A DNA stretch of 64,000 bases from Acanthococcus lagerstroemiae (lineage: Eukaryota > Arthropoda > Insecta > Hemiptera > Eriococcidae): contig CM063108.1 of the NCBI GenBank assembly GCA_031841125.1, positions 29,191,399 to 29,255,398 of the forward strand, written 5' to 3'. Made by a program: the position numbers and the translations under genes. Shown in pieces: positions 12,462 to 24,700 of this stretch. The notes below the pieces were generated by a model. That model did not search any database. It was given only the letters and a program-made list of their open reading frames with translations, and was not told the origin of the DNA. Positions within the stretch are counted from its first letter, which is position 1; each line of letters begins with the position of its first letter.

Positions 12462-12930
12462 TCACGGGGAGGTCACTGGTGATGGAACCGGTAACCTGAT
12501 ACTGGACTCACTTGTTTCTACCAACTCGAGAAAGCGACAAAGAACTAGAGGCAGGTCTTGTGGTAACCGTCTAACCATAGAGGCGGCCCCCTCCACTTGG
12601 AGCGAACCTCCCATCGTGGGTGTGTTGCCAAAGTTGCAGACGAGGAAGGAGGACACAGTAATCTTCTATCTTGAAGATTGTAATTGGAATTTAAGGTATA
12701 TTTCGCGTGCAATATATGTATTATGTAATCTAAAAGTGTGAGCTCCCCTCCCTGCCCCGCGCTGAACTTACTCGAAGGTATATGTAAGACCGAGAAGAGG
12801 ACAGACACTTCGACTTATATTTTATGTACTTGTATAATACGCGCAGCCCACTCGATGATGTTCTGGACTGGGCGCCGGGTGGGGCCTTGGCTCCTCGCGG
12901 GAGGAAAAAAACAAAAAAAAGTTCATAGGT
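12462..12930 (+). mobile_element. Dispersed GC-rich retroposon 3' region, copy A
   Basis: Several blocks match a second location: GTCTTGTGGTAACCGT and CCCCCTC(C/T)ACTTGGAGCG here correspond to 36840-37080. GTGAGCTC and a block ending GGCTCCTCGCGGGAGGAAAAAA correspond to 38495-38655. The shared 3' end running into an A-rich tail suggests a non-LTR retroposon or SINE on the plus strand. No intact protein frame is present. In the other copy the homologous sequence is split by later insertions. Confidence 0.6.
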
Positions 12931-13720
12931 ACCTTGAATATGCGGTTATTCGATTTTGAGATAAAGATGGGAGCCTAAAACCACGTCCTTCTGAAACACC
13001 CCAAAGGTACCTTATAATGAGTTTTAAGCGTCATTTTCTAACTTTACAGCGCTATAACATGGCAATTAATTTATATTTCATTTTTCCAGCCCAAGAAATG
13101 ATGTCATATTGAAACTACGTTTCTTTTTTTAACGTACATAAGTACATCAAAATTTCACAGCGCTACAGATATTTTTCATGAGAAAGAAACAATTTATAGA
13201 TGTACGACATCAGGTAGCATTATGTTATTATGGTGTCACTACTTACTAATTAGTTATCAGCGAATATGTTGTAGGGTGGTCCGTATTTTGAAAATTCTCT
13301 TGAAAAATTGCCCCCGCCCCTGAAAGTTGTTCAGAATATTTCAAAACATAATCTAGAAAAAGTTTGAGCTCCATCAAATAATATTTACTCATACACCGCG
13401 GTGGTCAAAGTTCAGTTTTTTGGTCCAAATTGGCCATTTGAATGAAAAAATACCTACAAGAAAAATTACCAGTTTTGATAAAACTCGGGTGTATTCTGGG
13501 GTCAAAAAATTATGCATGCAAAATTTTATTCATTTACATTCACCGGGGTTGTCACTGCAACGATTCAAGTATGCTCAATAGTTATTTTCTAGTTCTGTAA
13601 GACTTCGGAATTTTAATGTGCCTTCCTAGATTCACATAGAAAGTCCAGCTCCGCGGCACTGAACAGAAAAAATGAATATAGAATTCAGAAATATTTCGAA
13701 AATGCAAGAACCTGATGCGC
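12931..13720. other. No gene seen
   Basis: AT-rich sequence without recognisable coding or repeat structure. Confidence 0.35.
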
Positions 13721-13970
13721 AATCAGTTACCCTCTAGTTATCCAATTGCCTGCGGAAAAGTTACCCATTTGTTACCCTCGGGTTCCCCTCAGATTACCCT
13801 TGTTCCCCTTTAGTTGACCGAGTAACTGGCGGGATACTACGCAATTAGTTACCCTGCGGTTACCCACGGCGGAAAAGTTACCCATTTGTTACCCTCAGTT
13901 ACCTGCAGATTACGCTTGTTCCTCTTTAGTACCCCTTGTTCACGTTTAGTTAGCCGGGTAACTGGTGGGA
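13721..13970. repeat. Imperfect tandem duplication of a GTTACC-rich unit
   Basis: Two neighbouring copies of a unit of about 115-130 bases. Both contain CAAT(C/T)AGTTACCCT, then CGGAAAAGTTACCCATTTGT, then an AGATTAC run, and end GGGTAACTGG(C/T)GGGAT-like. Within each copy the core TTACCC is reiterated several times. No protein frame. Confidence 0.7.
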
Positions 13971-14549
13971 TTTTGCGCGTCGAGAAATCATACCTTGAAG
14001 GGGAAATTTGCGAAAAAATCCGGTAAAATGTAGTGTATACTCATGACAATGTAAGCTAAAAATTTCAAATGAAACCTACAAATTTACAAGCTTTGTCACA
14101 AATTACAAGAAAATGAGTTGTGTTTTCGACAGTAATGGAAATTTGGTGATTATTAGAACGAGCGATTTTGAGCATTTACCTATCATTAGATTTCAATGTA
14201 ATTCATTCTGGATGGTAATTTTCACTTATACTCTGGTATGCTGTGGTTCATTAGCAAACTTCTCAGCAATAAATGTTCAAAAAAGTCAATTCATGTAAGG
14301 ATAGGTAGATAAAAAACCATGTAACTTGGGACAGCTCTAAAGTCTGAATCATTCAACAAAAATATCATTTTTTAATTCACTACATATTCGTAAAGGAACC
14401 ACAATACATTTATGAAGCTCCACAGCAATGGCGAGGGGCAAAAACTTAAAACTCTGGTTTAACGAATTCTAATAATTACCTAGCTCTTCATGCAACTACA
14501 TCGGTGATCTCTGTTTTTCATGAACTATCTGTACAATATAATGTACATC

Positions 14550-14940
14550 TGTGATTCATAATTGCTTAACAAAAGTTGATAGGTATTCCAAATAAAATTT
14601 TTGTGTGTCACAAACGGAAATGCTGAAGAAAGGAACGACAATTCATTCACGTTTGCCTTAAAAATGAACGCCACCCGTTCGTTCATTTTCCCGTTTGTTA
14701 AACATTGAACAAATGGAAATGAACGCACGCGTTCACTGCGTTCACTTACTTTCAGTTTACATAAAAGGCAGGGCACGGCAGGAGAGGGTTTCACACTGCG
14801 ACACTAACATTGCGCTAACACACATAAACACATTTATTCCGGCCATCTGTTCAAGCGTTCGTTCAAGACACTTTGTGAACAAATGGCGATCGTTCATATA
14901 ACATCATTGTGAACGGATAAACGTGAACAAATGGCGTTTA
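14550..14940. repeat. Region with repeated and inverted GAACAAATG / CGTTC motifs
   Basis: Words such as GAACGC, GTTCGTTCA, GAACAAATGG and GTGAACAAATGGCG recur on both strands across about 400 bases, giving a loosely palindromic character. It may be a decayed inverted-repeat element. I could not define ends or a target duplication. Confidence 0.35.
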
Positions 14941-14973
14941 TTTCTGTTTGCTCGGCATCTCTGGTCCATGTTA

Positions 14974-15880
14974 CGAGGGTTGCGTGAAAAGTTTTGCACA
15001 TTCGCATTATATTTCGACAACCAGCTGAGGTAAAGCGGTCCATGTGATGTCGTGTTAAAGCGACATCCTTCTATTACACTCCATCCAAATTTTATGAGAT
15101 TTCGTGTGATTTTGCTTATCAGTGAATTTTATTTGTAAATCTTCGAAATGCACTATGTTACTCAAAATGAAACAAAGTGCTGTCATTGAATTTTCTGCAG
15201 GTCCTGGATTAGTCATTATGATCCACAAATGAAGAACCTGAGCCTCGAGTATCGTTCGTCATTCAAATTCACCGAAACTGAGGAAGTTCCGTAACCAAAG
15301 GAGTGTCAAAAAAGTTCTGACTGTCTTCTGGGATGCTGCAAATGGTGCCTATCTGACCGAATTCCTCAAAGAAGGAGCAACGGTGAATGCTATAACCGAT
15401 ATATCGAAACCATAACAAATCTTCGTCAACGTGTTTGTCGCGTTCGAAAATCTTGCGCACCAGTTTCCGTCCAGCACAATAACGCGTAGCCGCAAGTTGC
15501 GCGTGCCATGCAAACTGCTCTTCAAAGGCTGAAATTCGACGTTGTACCCCATCCACCATACAGCCCTGATTTAGCGCCGCCTGATTCCCACTTCTTTCCG
15601 AATATGCAGAAAGATTTTAAGGGTATCAATTTTTTTTTTTTTTTTTTCAGACGACGCTGTCATCAACGCAGTAAAGGAATGGATTTGAGATTGTCTCAAA
15701 CAATTCTTCACTGACGGAATGGAAAAAATGTATACGCTTCAATGACGACTGTATTGAAAAATAAAGGTAGTATTTTGTGGAAAATAGAGCGCCTTGTTCA
15801 CCGATTTAATCGGACGTTGATACAATATTTTTCATTCTCGAGATATATGCGACTGTGCAAAACTTTTCAGACAATCTTCG
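14974..15880 (+). mobile_element. Second mariner-family transposon, decayed
   Basis: Terminal inverted repeats share TGAAAAGTTTTGCACA and are bounded by TA on both sides (14972-14973 and 15881-15882), the mariner target duplication. The interior plus strand carries transposase remnants: VFWDAANGAYLTEFLKEGA, a histidine-asparagine catalytic area, and PPYSPDLAPPDSHFFPNMQK, interrupted by stops and a poly-T tract near 15630. At 0.9 kb it is shorter than a full element and lacks the N-terminal part. It is a different mariner lineage from the copy at 7011, since its TIR sequence is unrelated. Confidence 0.85.
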
Positions 15881-16383
15881 TACATTCTGAAAGAAAAGTT
15901 ACTCAGTTAAAAATGCATTTCTAGACTTTACCTTCAAGTTACCGAACGCAAATTTTGTAAAGTTATGACCAAGGCATGTACCATCTACCGACTGTGTTTC
16001 AGCTGAATCGACTCGAATCTTCATATGAAAATTCAATTTTAGCGGAAAGTGTCTCATGGTACAACACTCTATCTTATACACAGACAATACGGAAAATTTT
16101 CAGGTAGCATCTGGTTTACAAAATTCAAAAATTTTCAAAATAAGGGACACCCTAACCTATACTTGACCAGGACAACTCACACTTCCCTTATAATTACAAC
16201 CAATAGACTTTCTTCATTCCACTTAGTGGCGCCGGACTGAAGGGAAGGTTACCCACGGTGTAAGAAGTCTCGGTCATGAGGGGGGGGGGCTAATGTTTGC
16301 TGCAACACACATCCCAGCAGCATGTTGCTGGAATTAATGCGCTACGATATATGTAATTTGAAGTCTTCTTTTTGACAGCATTG

Positions 16384-16784
16384 GAGGGTGAAAGAAAGAA
16401 AGAAAAAAAGAAAGAGAGAGAGAGAGAGAGAAAGAAAGGGGCAAAAACTGTGAAAGTTCCAACTGACTCAAATCAAAATTACCAAGTATCAAAGCCAAAA
16501 AAAAAACCTTTCTTGACTTGTTTGATTTTCCCAACTCCGTCTGATTGAAATTGTAAATTTTCCCAACTCTTTTCAGTAGTGATGATAATGAAAACTCACT
16601 GTGTAACCGAGTACCTCTAGAACATCTTTGCTGAGAATGGTACACCAAGAACTATTGTAGACAACTTGACTCAAGAACTACTGTAATCGGCCAAAGGGTC
16701 TGCGTTCACTTCCACACAGTTCCTACAGAGTGAAAAATTCCTACAGTCGGGGAGTTGCCCCTTCCCCCTATTGGTACGTCCCTG
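16384..16784. mobile_element. MITE copy, CAGGGACGTACC family (right end clear)
   Basis: The right end reads GGTACGTCCCTG at 16773-16784, the terminal repeat of a hAT-type MITE that is complete at 45265-45555 and 58365-58725. The interior contains the family's characteristic repeats such as CCAACTGACTCAAATCAAAA and TTTTCCCAACTC. A GA-rich microsatellite at about 16390-16440 blurs the left end, so the left boundary is approximate. Confidence 0.6.
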
Positions 16785-17567
16785 AATAGACATGGGCCAA
16801 CAAAACAGTTTTTCACCGTCTTCACAACCGGTTAATTACCAAATGTTTTCATAATGCGATACGTGGAAATGTCCAGTAAAAATCGAATCACCTTCCTTTT
16901 GCTTGGTTTTCAAAAATGGTAATTCTGGTATCGGCTAACCACCATTAATAAATTTTAATTGTTCATTAGAAGTAAATCGCAAAAAAAGGTTTTTCAATAA
17001 GATCCCAAATACGCATTTTGTGGGCAAAAAAAAAAAAAAAAAAAATTGGAGCATTTAAACACAAACGCGTTGATTCGTACATACATCGAATATTGATCAA
17101 GTTTCAATTTTCACTGCCAACTTCGACGTTCGACTATAGCTATAAGCGATATTAAAATCGCTTACGAAACGCACAGTTTTTGTCGCGTTAAACATGCTAG
17201 TGTGTTTTTATGTTGGTCATCAACACGGAGGTGGAGCGTAAATCGTGTATAAGTTTACGTGTAATATGAAAAATAAGCGATTTTCGGATCGCTGCCCTGA
17301 TACGAATAAATACGAATACATAGGAGCTGATTGCCGAACAGTGAACGCTTCTGTTTCAACTATCTCCTCAACCATCCACAGATGGCGCCATTTGTTTAAT
17401 GTGAATTTATTAATGTAATAAGCGGCAATACGATCGCTTCTTTCTTTGTCCAATATTTCATATATTTTATTTGTTACAAGTTGATATATTATATGAAAAC
17501 TTATTTTCCCGGGATTTTCCAGGGTATAGGCGGCGCTTGCCTCGCTTACCTGGAACGCATGGCACTA
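16785..17567. repeat. Partial copy of the hAT-like element found complete at 45081-46293
   Basis: From the MITE boundary rightward the sequence follows 45556-46293 block for block (for example GGTAATTCTGGT, CACCATTAATAA, and the closing GGGATTTTCCAGGGTA). The final GGAACGCATGGCACTAC corresponds to the terminal repeat GCACGCCACTG of the other copy, but mutated. Both copies carry the same MITE at the same internal place, so that insertion predates the spread of this element or the duplication of this segment. Confidence 0.55.
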
Positions 17568-17699
17568 CACTATAAGAAATGAATACAAAGTAACATTGCC
17601 CCCTTACAAACAAAAAAAGTATTATTTATTTACAGCTCTGAGCCAACGATGTATTGTCGGCAGCTCGTCCATTTTTGGGCCTAGGCTTTCACTACCCCT

Positions 17700-18332
17700 C
17701 TACACTTATATATATTTTGTGCTATTCTCGTTCAACGTAGGCCTATTCCTTTAGTCAGTTCATCTGTCCAACGAGTGGGGTCTACCTCTCATTCTCTTTT
17801 TATCCCTTGGTATCTATAAAAGGTTGCATAATAATTCCAATTTCCCATTTTTCCTCTAGCCAGATGTTCCGCGTAATTCATTTTTACTTTTGTAGTTTTG
17901 TACACGATTGGCGCAGCTCCCGTTACTTTATACAAATTTTCCTTTTTTATTTCATCCTTTGACTGAACCCCCATTATACTCCTCAACATTGAATTTTGAA
18001 TCATCGTTCGTTTATTAATTTGATCTTTAGTCCAGGCCCAAGTTGGTGCTCCATGTAAGAACTGCCAGTACGTTACTTTTCAGGATTTTTCTTTTCGACT
18101 CGATCTTCATTTTGCTTTTGAAAATACGTTTGTGTTCCCAATACGCCTTCCATCCGTTACCTACCTCGCTTACAATTTTTTCGTCGTTTTCCCTTTTATG
18201 GACATTGAAGACCGTTTTTCCAAAATTGGTGAAGTCCATTTTCGCAGTTTCGAGAAAATCATATACAAAACGTGAGAAACAATTTTCCACCGGTAGTTGA
18301 TGGCATGCGATTGGGTGGGTTGGCAGAAACAA
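17700..18332 (-). pseudogene. RTE-like LINE ORF2 C-terminus
   Basis: Minus-strand frames 18332-18027 and 18004-17789 join as the tail of a non-LTR reverse transcriptase: KRKILKSNVLAVLTW, then MIQNSMLRSIMGVQSKDEI, then KVKMNYAEHLARGKMGNW and a closing block with DPTRWTDEL in the sequence after an in-frame stop. The order 'vLtygaEtW - mLgv.rdri - K..waGHvaR - RW.d' is typical of RTE-type elements. The catalytic palm is not included. Decayed and non-functional. Confidence 0.75.
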
Positions 18333-18399
18333 ACGCTCCCGGTTAAGATACAGTCATCGAGAATTGGAAAAAATACCGTTTCCAACCTCTTGGAACCAC

Positions 18400-19402
18400 G
18401 TTCGGGGGAGAAAATGATGGACTTAGCTGGTTTTGCCTGACCCCAAACTCGTTATCGTACTACAGGAAGAAACAATATCGAAAAGCGAACTTGTACATAT
18501 TATTATCTAACAAACTACTGTGAAAAACGAACACAATCGTTCTCCACTTCGTTTCACGCTAGCTATTATATCTAGACTTGGCTGGTTTTGGAAGATCGAA
18601 CTATAAAATATTTTAAAAAATGGACATTGTTGCGCATTTAGAAAAATACAGGGGTTTGGAGCACACCTCATAGTCTTCGTTTTTGAATTTTCCTGAATTT
18701 TTGTATTCTATACCGGATTTTTGTAAGGACGTTCAATTTTCTGTAAATGGTCCGCAACATTGGCAATTCCGTTCTCTATACCTACTTACGAACTCAGCAA
18801 GTTGATGAATGGGCCACTTGAAGGACTTCAGAGATGAGATTTGAGATTTTACGTTCGTTAACTCAGCTCTAGAGACAATTTTTTGTTGGTTCGCTTGCAA
18901 GTCTATTCAAATTATTGTATCTCCTTAAGAAACCTTCCGATTTCACTGGTTTCAGTAAGCAACTATTCAATTTCAAATCCTCGCTGCCAGTTGATACACT
19001 GCGGCAGTGACACTCAGGCTCATTCCTACTACACCATCACATTCCCCCCGGACTAGCAGAAGCTTCCAGATATTTCATAATATTAACGGTTAGCTTCGCT
19101 CTTGGATTTTCAGGAGTGAAAACAGGAGAATACTAAGGGATTCGCTGGGGAATTTATTTCCGGATTTTGGGTCGCGTCAGTTTTGTACAGATGATTCACA
19201 AAGAAGCATCATCTTTGTTGTTATTTTGGGATAACTGCTTTATTTTTGAATTTTCAGTCGACATCCTATCGAAATGGGGGACTCGGGGGACTTCGGAGAC
19301 CGGTAAAAACACCCTGATTTCACCCGCAGGCCAGAAGTCGATGCAGGTAGGAAAATTTCGCACGTACCTACACGGGTAGAAACGAGAGTAGCCGGGGCTT
19401 AC
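18400..19402. other. No gene seen
   Basis: Only short frames without domain character. It lies in the presumed first intron of the Ig gene. Confidence 0.35.
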
Positions 19403-19511
19403 CTTGTCCGTGGCAAGTGATGATCACGAAGCCGCAGAAGATGGCACGAATGATGAAACTCATGATGGACCGAACATGCCAAACACTTTTCACACCGAAA
19501 TGCAAAGACAT
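19403..19511 (-). CDS. Probable signal-peptide exon of the Ig-superfamily gene
   Basis: The minus-strand frame encodes MSFIIRAIFCGFVIITCHGQ followed by a textbook donor AAG/GTAAGC. The segment is a good secretion signal: a basic residue, a hydrophobic core and small or polar residues at the end. Translation could start at 19463 (20 codons) or at the upstream in-frame ATG at 19511 (36 codons). The shorter start gives a conventional signal peptide. The exon ends in phase 1 and the exon at 5316 begins with the two missing bases, giving a mature N-terminus QGPEEYDQEFF. The implied intron is about 14 kb, and every other feature I see in it is repetitive. The linkage is inferred from phase and strand only. 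Confidence 0.5.
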
Positions 19512-19563
19512 GAAAAAGACCCGTATTGTCGTTTTCTCGCGGTCCCGCGTTACCAGTAACAAC

Positions 19564-20270
19564 TTACAATAAACAACGTCTGCCGAACGCCCGCTCGCGT
19601 TTAATTTTGATGAATTATATGGTCGTCCGCGGCTATATGGTTCGCCCCTGGGTGCTACACCAGGTTAGGTTACTATATACAGTCGGATAATAACAGCGTA
19701 TGTACACTAAACGACGATTGCTTTCCTTTAATTGAGTAAATTCGCTTTCGGTGCGCGCCATGAAGCGAGGGGCGATCGCAAGCATCGCAACCTCCGATCG
19801 GTTTTGTGATCGGAAGGAAATCGCGCCACGCCGGCGTTCGCGGTCGGATGTCGCCGATGCCGAACAAAGAATCCGATTACGAGCAACAACGTGAGCAATA
19901 GGGTTGCAATTTATTAAGAGTTGCTATGTGTAGGTTCACGAGTAGCTGGAGTAACTCCCTTCTCCAAGTTTGCCTATTATGTTACATAAATACTATACAA
20001 GATCGATCATTGTCGATGTTTCTGGGTGAATTCAAAGTAAATGTCTAAGAAAACACTCGGATATAGATGCCAGCAGCGGGTATTTCTTGCACGCTCACTC
20101 AGGGCTAGGAGTACAAACTTCAAACCAGAGGCAGCACTACGGGTGGGTGAAGTAATGTCTCCCTGCACAGACTCGCGCGAAGGAAAGGACTACCCAGTGT
20201 AAAAGTTCGCAGTTACCCAGCGATTTTAGGAGCTGCCAAATTATGCGACCTCGTCAAGCCCTGCGAAAAG
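19564..20270. other. No gene seen; possible upstream flank of the Ig gene
   Basis: This segment lies immediately 5' of the signal-peptide exon on the minus strand, so the promoter or 5' UTR may be here. I see no convincing TATA box or initiator. Confidence 0.3.
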
Positions 20271-20279
20271 AGAAAATGA

Positions 20280-20420
20280 TGATGATCCCAATCAGAAAGC
20301 TGCATTTGGGTATGAAAATCGGAAGAAATCGTTTCCCGCCGATTTCCCGAAATCACTTTCCCGAATGATCCTTTTCCCGAAAACGTTTTTCACGAACGAC
20401 TCGTTCCCAAATGCCTTCTT
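20280..20420. repeat. Reiterated TTTCCCGAA motif
   Basis: TTTCCCG occurs repeatedly with variable spacing (TTTCCCGCCGA, TTTCCCGAAATC, TTTCCCGAATGA, TTTTCCCGAAAACG). It looks like a degenerate short-unit repeat. No coding content. Confidence 0.5.
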
Positions 20421-21498
20421 CTCGAAAACAGAAAAGCAAAAAAATATTTTTAATTTTATTAGGTATTAAATTTTTTTTGTGAATAAAGATAAAATTCGAT
20501 TATAAATGAACATTGTACAACAAATTGAGTTTTATATTATTGATTCATATGACAGAAGAGACTTTACCTGAATAAGTATAAGAAAATTTTATTTTAGTCC
20601 ATTCGATAATTTTTCGCTCAGTAATTCTAATTTAACAAAAACACCAAAAATTACTTCAGAATTCTTAAAAACACATTTGTGACGCGCCATGAGAAACCAT
20701 ACCTTATCTACAAACTTCCGCTTCACAGCCGATCAAATCCGAACAATTTACGTCCACTTGTACTTATTTTATGAGTAAAGAAACAAAGTCTCAGAGAACT
20801 TTTCGGGACAAGCGTATCAAAATGATGCCGTATTCGATCCTTTTTTCTTCCTCCTTTTTCCCCGTAATTTTATTTCATCTCTTTTCTACTCTGGGGACGT
20901 CCAGCCATTTCAAAGGTGATTTGGCCGCACCATTTCAACTCTGGTTTAGGCGTCACTGTCAGGAACTTTCAGTCAACCACTCTACACATACAAATATTAA
21001 CAATGTTTTATCATAATGAATAGGCATGCGACCGGAGGACGCTATAAGATTTTTCAGTAATTATTTACACGGCTTCAAGTATTACGCTAGTAAAATCGCA
21101 GAGCAATTTTCCAAAAACGAAAAGCATCAAATTGTCAGACTAATCAAGGAAATACCGAAATATAAATGTTAATCGCGGCTTGGATCTCTTTCTTCCAGAA
21201 AGAAGTGAACTGAATCTATAAGGGATAACGAGCACACTCTACAGTAAGTGATGAGTGGTACAAGTGCTGACACGGTTTAGTTTAGTAAATTATCCATTGT
21301 TCAACATCGTCAATTGTCTCAAAACGTGAGATTCAGCCCTTGAAAATTTACTCTAGAGATGCCGCCAAGTCTAATATACTAAGCAGAAATATCTATCAAC
21401 CTAGGTAGGTCTCCGGTGATTACTTTTTTGTTTTGTTTCGAGCATGATTCAGATTATCTGAGGGCTAATATTTCACAATTCACCCTCCAATGAACAAA

Positions 21499-21711
21499 TT
21501 AGAAAGGTACACACTTATTTTTAACCACTGGATTACCAAAGAGTGTATGTATTTCTGGGATAATCCGTTCGAAAATTAGCTGCTGAGATTTGTTGTGAGC
21601 TGAAACATTGTGAAGCGGTATAAAGCCTCTCTTGATCTGACCCGGTCTATGAACCAAGAATGCGTTGTCCAGTATATGATAATCGTAATCCAAAAGACAC
21701 ATAGTATACGC
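21499..21711 (-). CDS. GT49 copy 1, exon 4 (residues 358-427 and stop)
   Basis: The acceptor TTTGTTAG/GCG opens in phase 0 with AYTMCLLDYDYHIL. It holds the C-terminal metal- or donor-binding LVH segment and ends KNKCVPF before the stop. I did not find a canonical AATAAA just downstream. Confidence 0.85.
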   Translation of the reverse strand, partial: AYTMCLLDYDYHILDNAFLVHRPGQIKRGFIPLHNVSAHNKSQQLIFERIIPEIHTLFGNPVVKNKCVPF

Positions 21712-24700
21712 CTAACAAATATCAAGTTTGAATTAGTAACATAGCCTTTTGAAAATTTTGAAAAGTCATGACGTCATGAGATATCCATTAGGTACCACGA
21801 ACGCCTTCCACACCTGAAACTGCCCGATGGACGAAGTACGTTACTGAGCATTATTTAATTGGCTTATTTGAACCCGCGAGCTTAGCTGTACTCGTAATTT
21901 TGGGCATGGCAATGTAACTATATGGCAGAAAGTAGACCTGATATGTATCTAACTGGCAGTTCAGTCTATAAAAACAACGAATTTAAGCACAAAATGCAAC
22001 TCATCGACAACTACAAGTTCTGTTCGTTGCAACTACGAGTATTAGGTTAAACCAGACAGCCACTGTGTGGCCAAGTGGTAACCTCAGGTTCGCGTCCCAC
22101 CAACGCCGGAAAACTAGTGTCATTCGAATACTTTCATTACCATTCTAAAGAACACGGCAACTATAGTATTAATCGAAGGAGAAAGACAGAAGGTCCTGTA
22201 ACATCCACCAGTTCACACGAATAATGCTTTACAATCGCATGGGGTACTACCACCAGATCAGAAAAATTGGTACTGTGCATGTGCACGTCGTGGACAGTTT
22301 ACTCAGTGTTGTGAAACACATGGCTAGTAAGCGCACTGTCCTGCCCAGAAAAGTCGCGCGTCAGAAACCGCGGCATTCGGAATCGGATACGGCGCCGGAA
22401 GAAAAGAATCTCTTTTTCGGGCGGGAGGGGAAGGGCGCCTGAATTTTATGGGCCATCCGGATTCCAAGTCAATGCTGAGAGTGAGAGCTTTCTCAGTAAG
22501 TAGGATGTCTGATAGTGGCCCTGACGGAGCAGCGCGAATTCAAAGCGAGGGGAGAAGAAATGGAACACCAGACCAGCTTCAAGACATCTCTCTGGTCACC
22601 TAGGCGGTACTCGAAAGGGTAATTTGCGGGGTCAGGTGGGCGGTGTTCGGTGAGTCAATTTTTCATGCGTGCATCGCCATACGCTCCTCCAATTGAGGTT
22701 AAGCGAGACGAATCGCAAGCACCCTGTATCAAGGCCATAATTAGGAGGCGAAGATATGCATCTATTTTGTTCAAATAATTATGTGTTCATCTGTAGAAGG
22801 TGGAGGGATATAAGTTCCGAAGTGTCAGAAATTTAATGTCTTATTCAAAGTTACATGCAATATGTTCAGCGCTTACTATGCAATACCTGAATTTGCTTAT
22901 CACCACGGCCGTCCCATGTCAATCGCTCGTCGAAATACGGTTCTTCGTTAGTACCAATATAAAATGGCTCCCATGGGCCTTGCTGTTTGGTGGTGTGTAG
23001 GATTTGTAATCCCGAAGTAATCTTCGCGCTGATCCATTCCGTCCGGTTTGGTATCCTATGACACGCGTCACAAAGGAATATTTGGAAGGGGAAAGCCTTG
23101 CCTATTCTTATCATCTCGACCTAAAAAACAGAAAAGCGATCTGTCAGTAAGTTCCTGAAAAAGAAGAATATTACATAGTTTTCAAGTATTTGAGTAAGTT
23201 GAGGTAGCTTTATAGGCATTATACCTTTACTGATAATTATCATGAACAGTCCAAAGACTTACTAACTGTTTTCTTGTTGCCGGTACAGGACCGGGCTCAA
23301 CGTCGAACGGGGGCAAGACAAAAACTTCCGGCGGAGTTCTTTGAGAAGAATGATTCCTGGTTCTAATCATTTGTAAGAAATCCGGGATAATATGCAGACT
23401 AGGATACAACTCGACGTCAGCAACTAACATGAAGTGAGTTGTGGTGGCATCTCTGGCGATATTACGACCCATGTTTATAGGAAACAGCAAATGGTTTTGG
23501 GTCCTATACAGATTACTGGCATTCAGATTAGTCCACGGTGGAGGAACAGTGCAATCTATGGTTGCATCATGGCCAGCGTCTCCTGGGTTAGGTATGATAA
23601 TGGGCGTATGTTTGCTTTCGAAGAACAGGTGAAAAGAAACGTATTGTCGAATCAGTGAGTCTCGACAGCGTCTCATGAATCGTATGCTCTGCAGAGTAAG
23701 CTGAAAGTCGGAACCTGGTGTGTAGAAGGCGACGGAAACTGGTCCCTTCCAACGCTGCACAACCTGTTCCAGATTCTCAATATACCTGACATCGGTGGAT
23801 GTGGCATACGTGATACTTTCATCGCACGGAAACCAAGTATCAGCGGTGATGTAGTTGTACAGAACCCGAAAATCACCTTTTTGTCCCAGTTTATACTTAT
23901 TTTTTACATCACAGCAGCGAAGTATATCGCGTAGGGAAGAAGTCTCGTTGGTTGGATCAGATTGATTCCTGTTTGAGCATGTAAAACTGACGTCAGTAAT
24001 ATTCATATTCCAGTAAGAAAGGGAAGACTTTTGTGACCATCATTTTACTTGGTCATTCAATTCTCATAGGTGCACACCGACAAGACTCAATAAAGTGGTG
24101 AAACTTGCCTACGATAACAATACATAGGGTTAAGAAACCAAGAAAAATTCTCATACGGTTATAATTTTCCACCTTAACAAATTGAAGAGCTCTCTTACTC
24201 CTGACTGGGCAAACACTGAAGCGAAGAAATCGGCAGTTGAAACTACATTTTCTACATTTTTGCCAACTCTAAAAGAAGATGATTGGAGCAAGGCCTTCAC
24301 TATGGCTTTGGCTTTCCTGGAAAATTATGTCTTTGCGTGATTTTCGCGTTCGAATGCAAAATACTCACCGTGTATTTACATTACAATACTTTGGCCGTAA
24401 ACAATTCGGATTTGCTGTAAAATGTACGCATAATTTGTGAAGAAAAAAAATAGCTAGGAATCAGCATTTTACAGTTGTGAAGGTTTCTGCAATTTCCGTT
24501 TGGGCTAAATGCCTCTTTGCGTAATTAAGTAGGTATTTAATAAACTTTAGGACACTTGGAGAGTTTAGGGGTGATAATTATACACTTCTTCATTCTCAGA
24601 TATGAATGGTTCATGTCGAGTTAAGAATCTGTTTTTGTGAAAACAGAGAGTAAAGTAGATTGTAGGGGCAGATGCTCGTATTTCAAAATATTAGGAGTAT

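Noticed and set aside
22056..22100. tRNA-like GTGGCCAAGTGG and GGTTCGCGTCC boxes
   Set aside because: The boxes are too close for a tRNA and the B-box is altered. At most a decayed SINE head; it lacks the body shared by the two SINE copies reported.
24006..24008. In-frame ATG as the start of GT49 copy 1
   Set aside because: It would give a protein without a membrane anchor, and the region upstream of AACAG is not conserved as protein (copy 2 has a stop there). A spliced anchor exon in matching phase explains the gene better.
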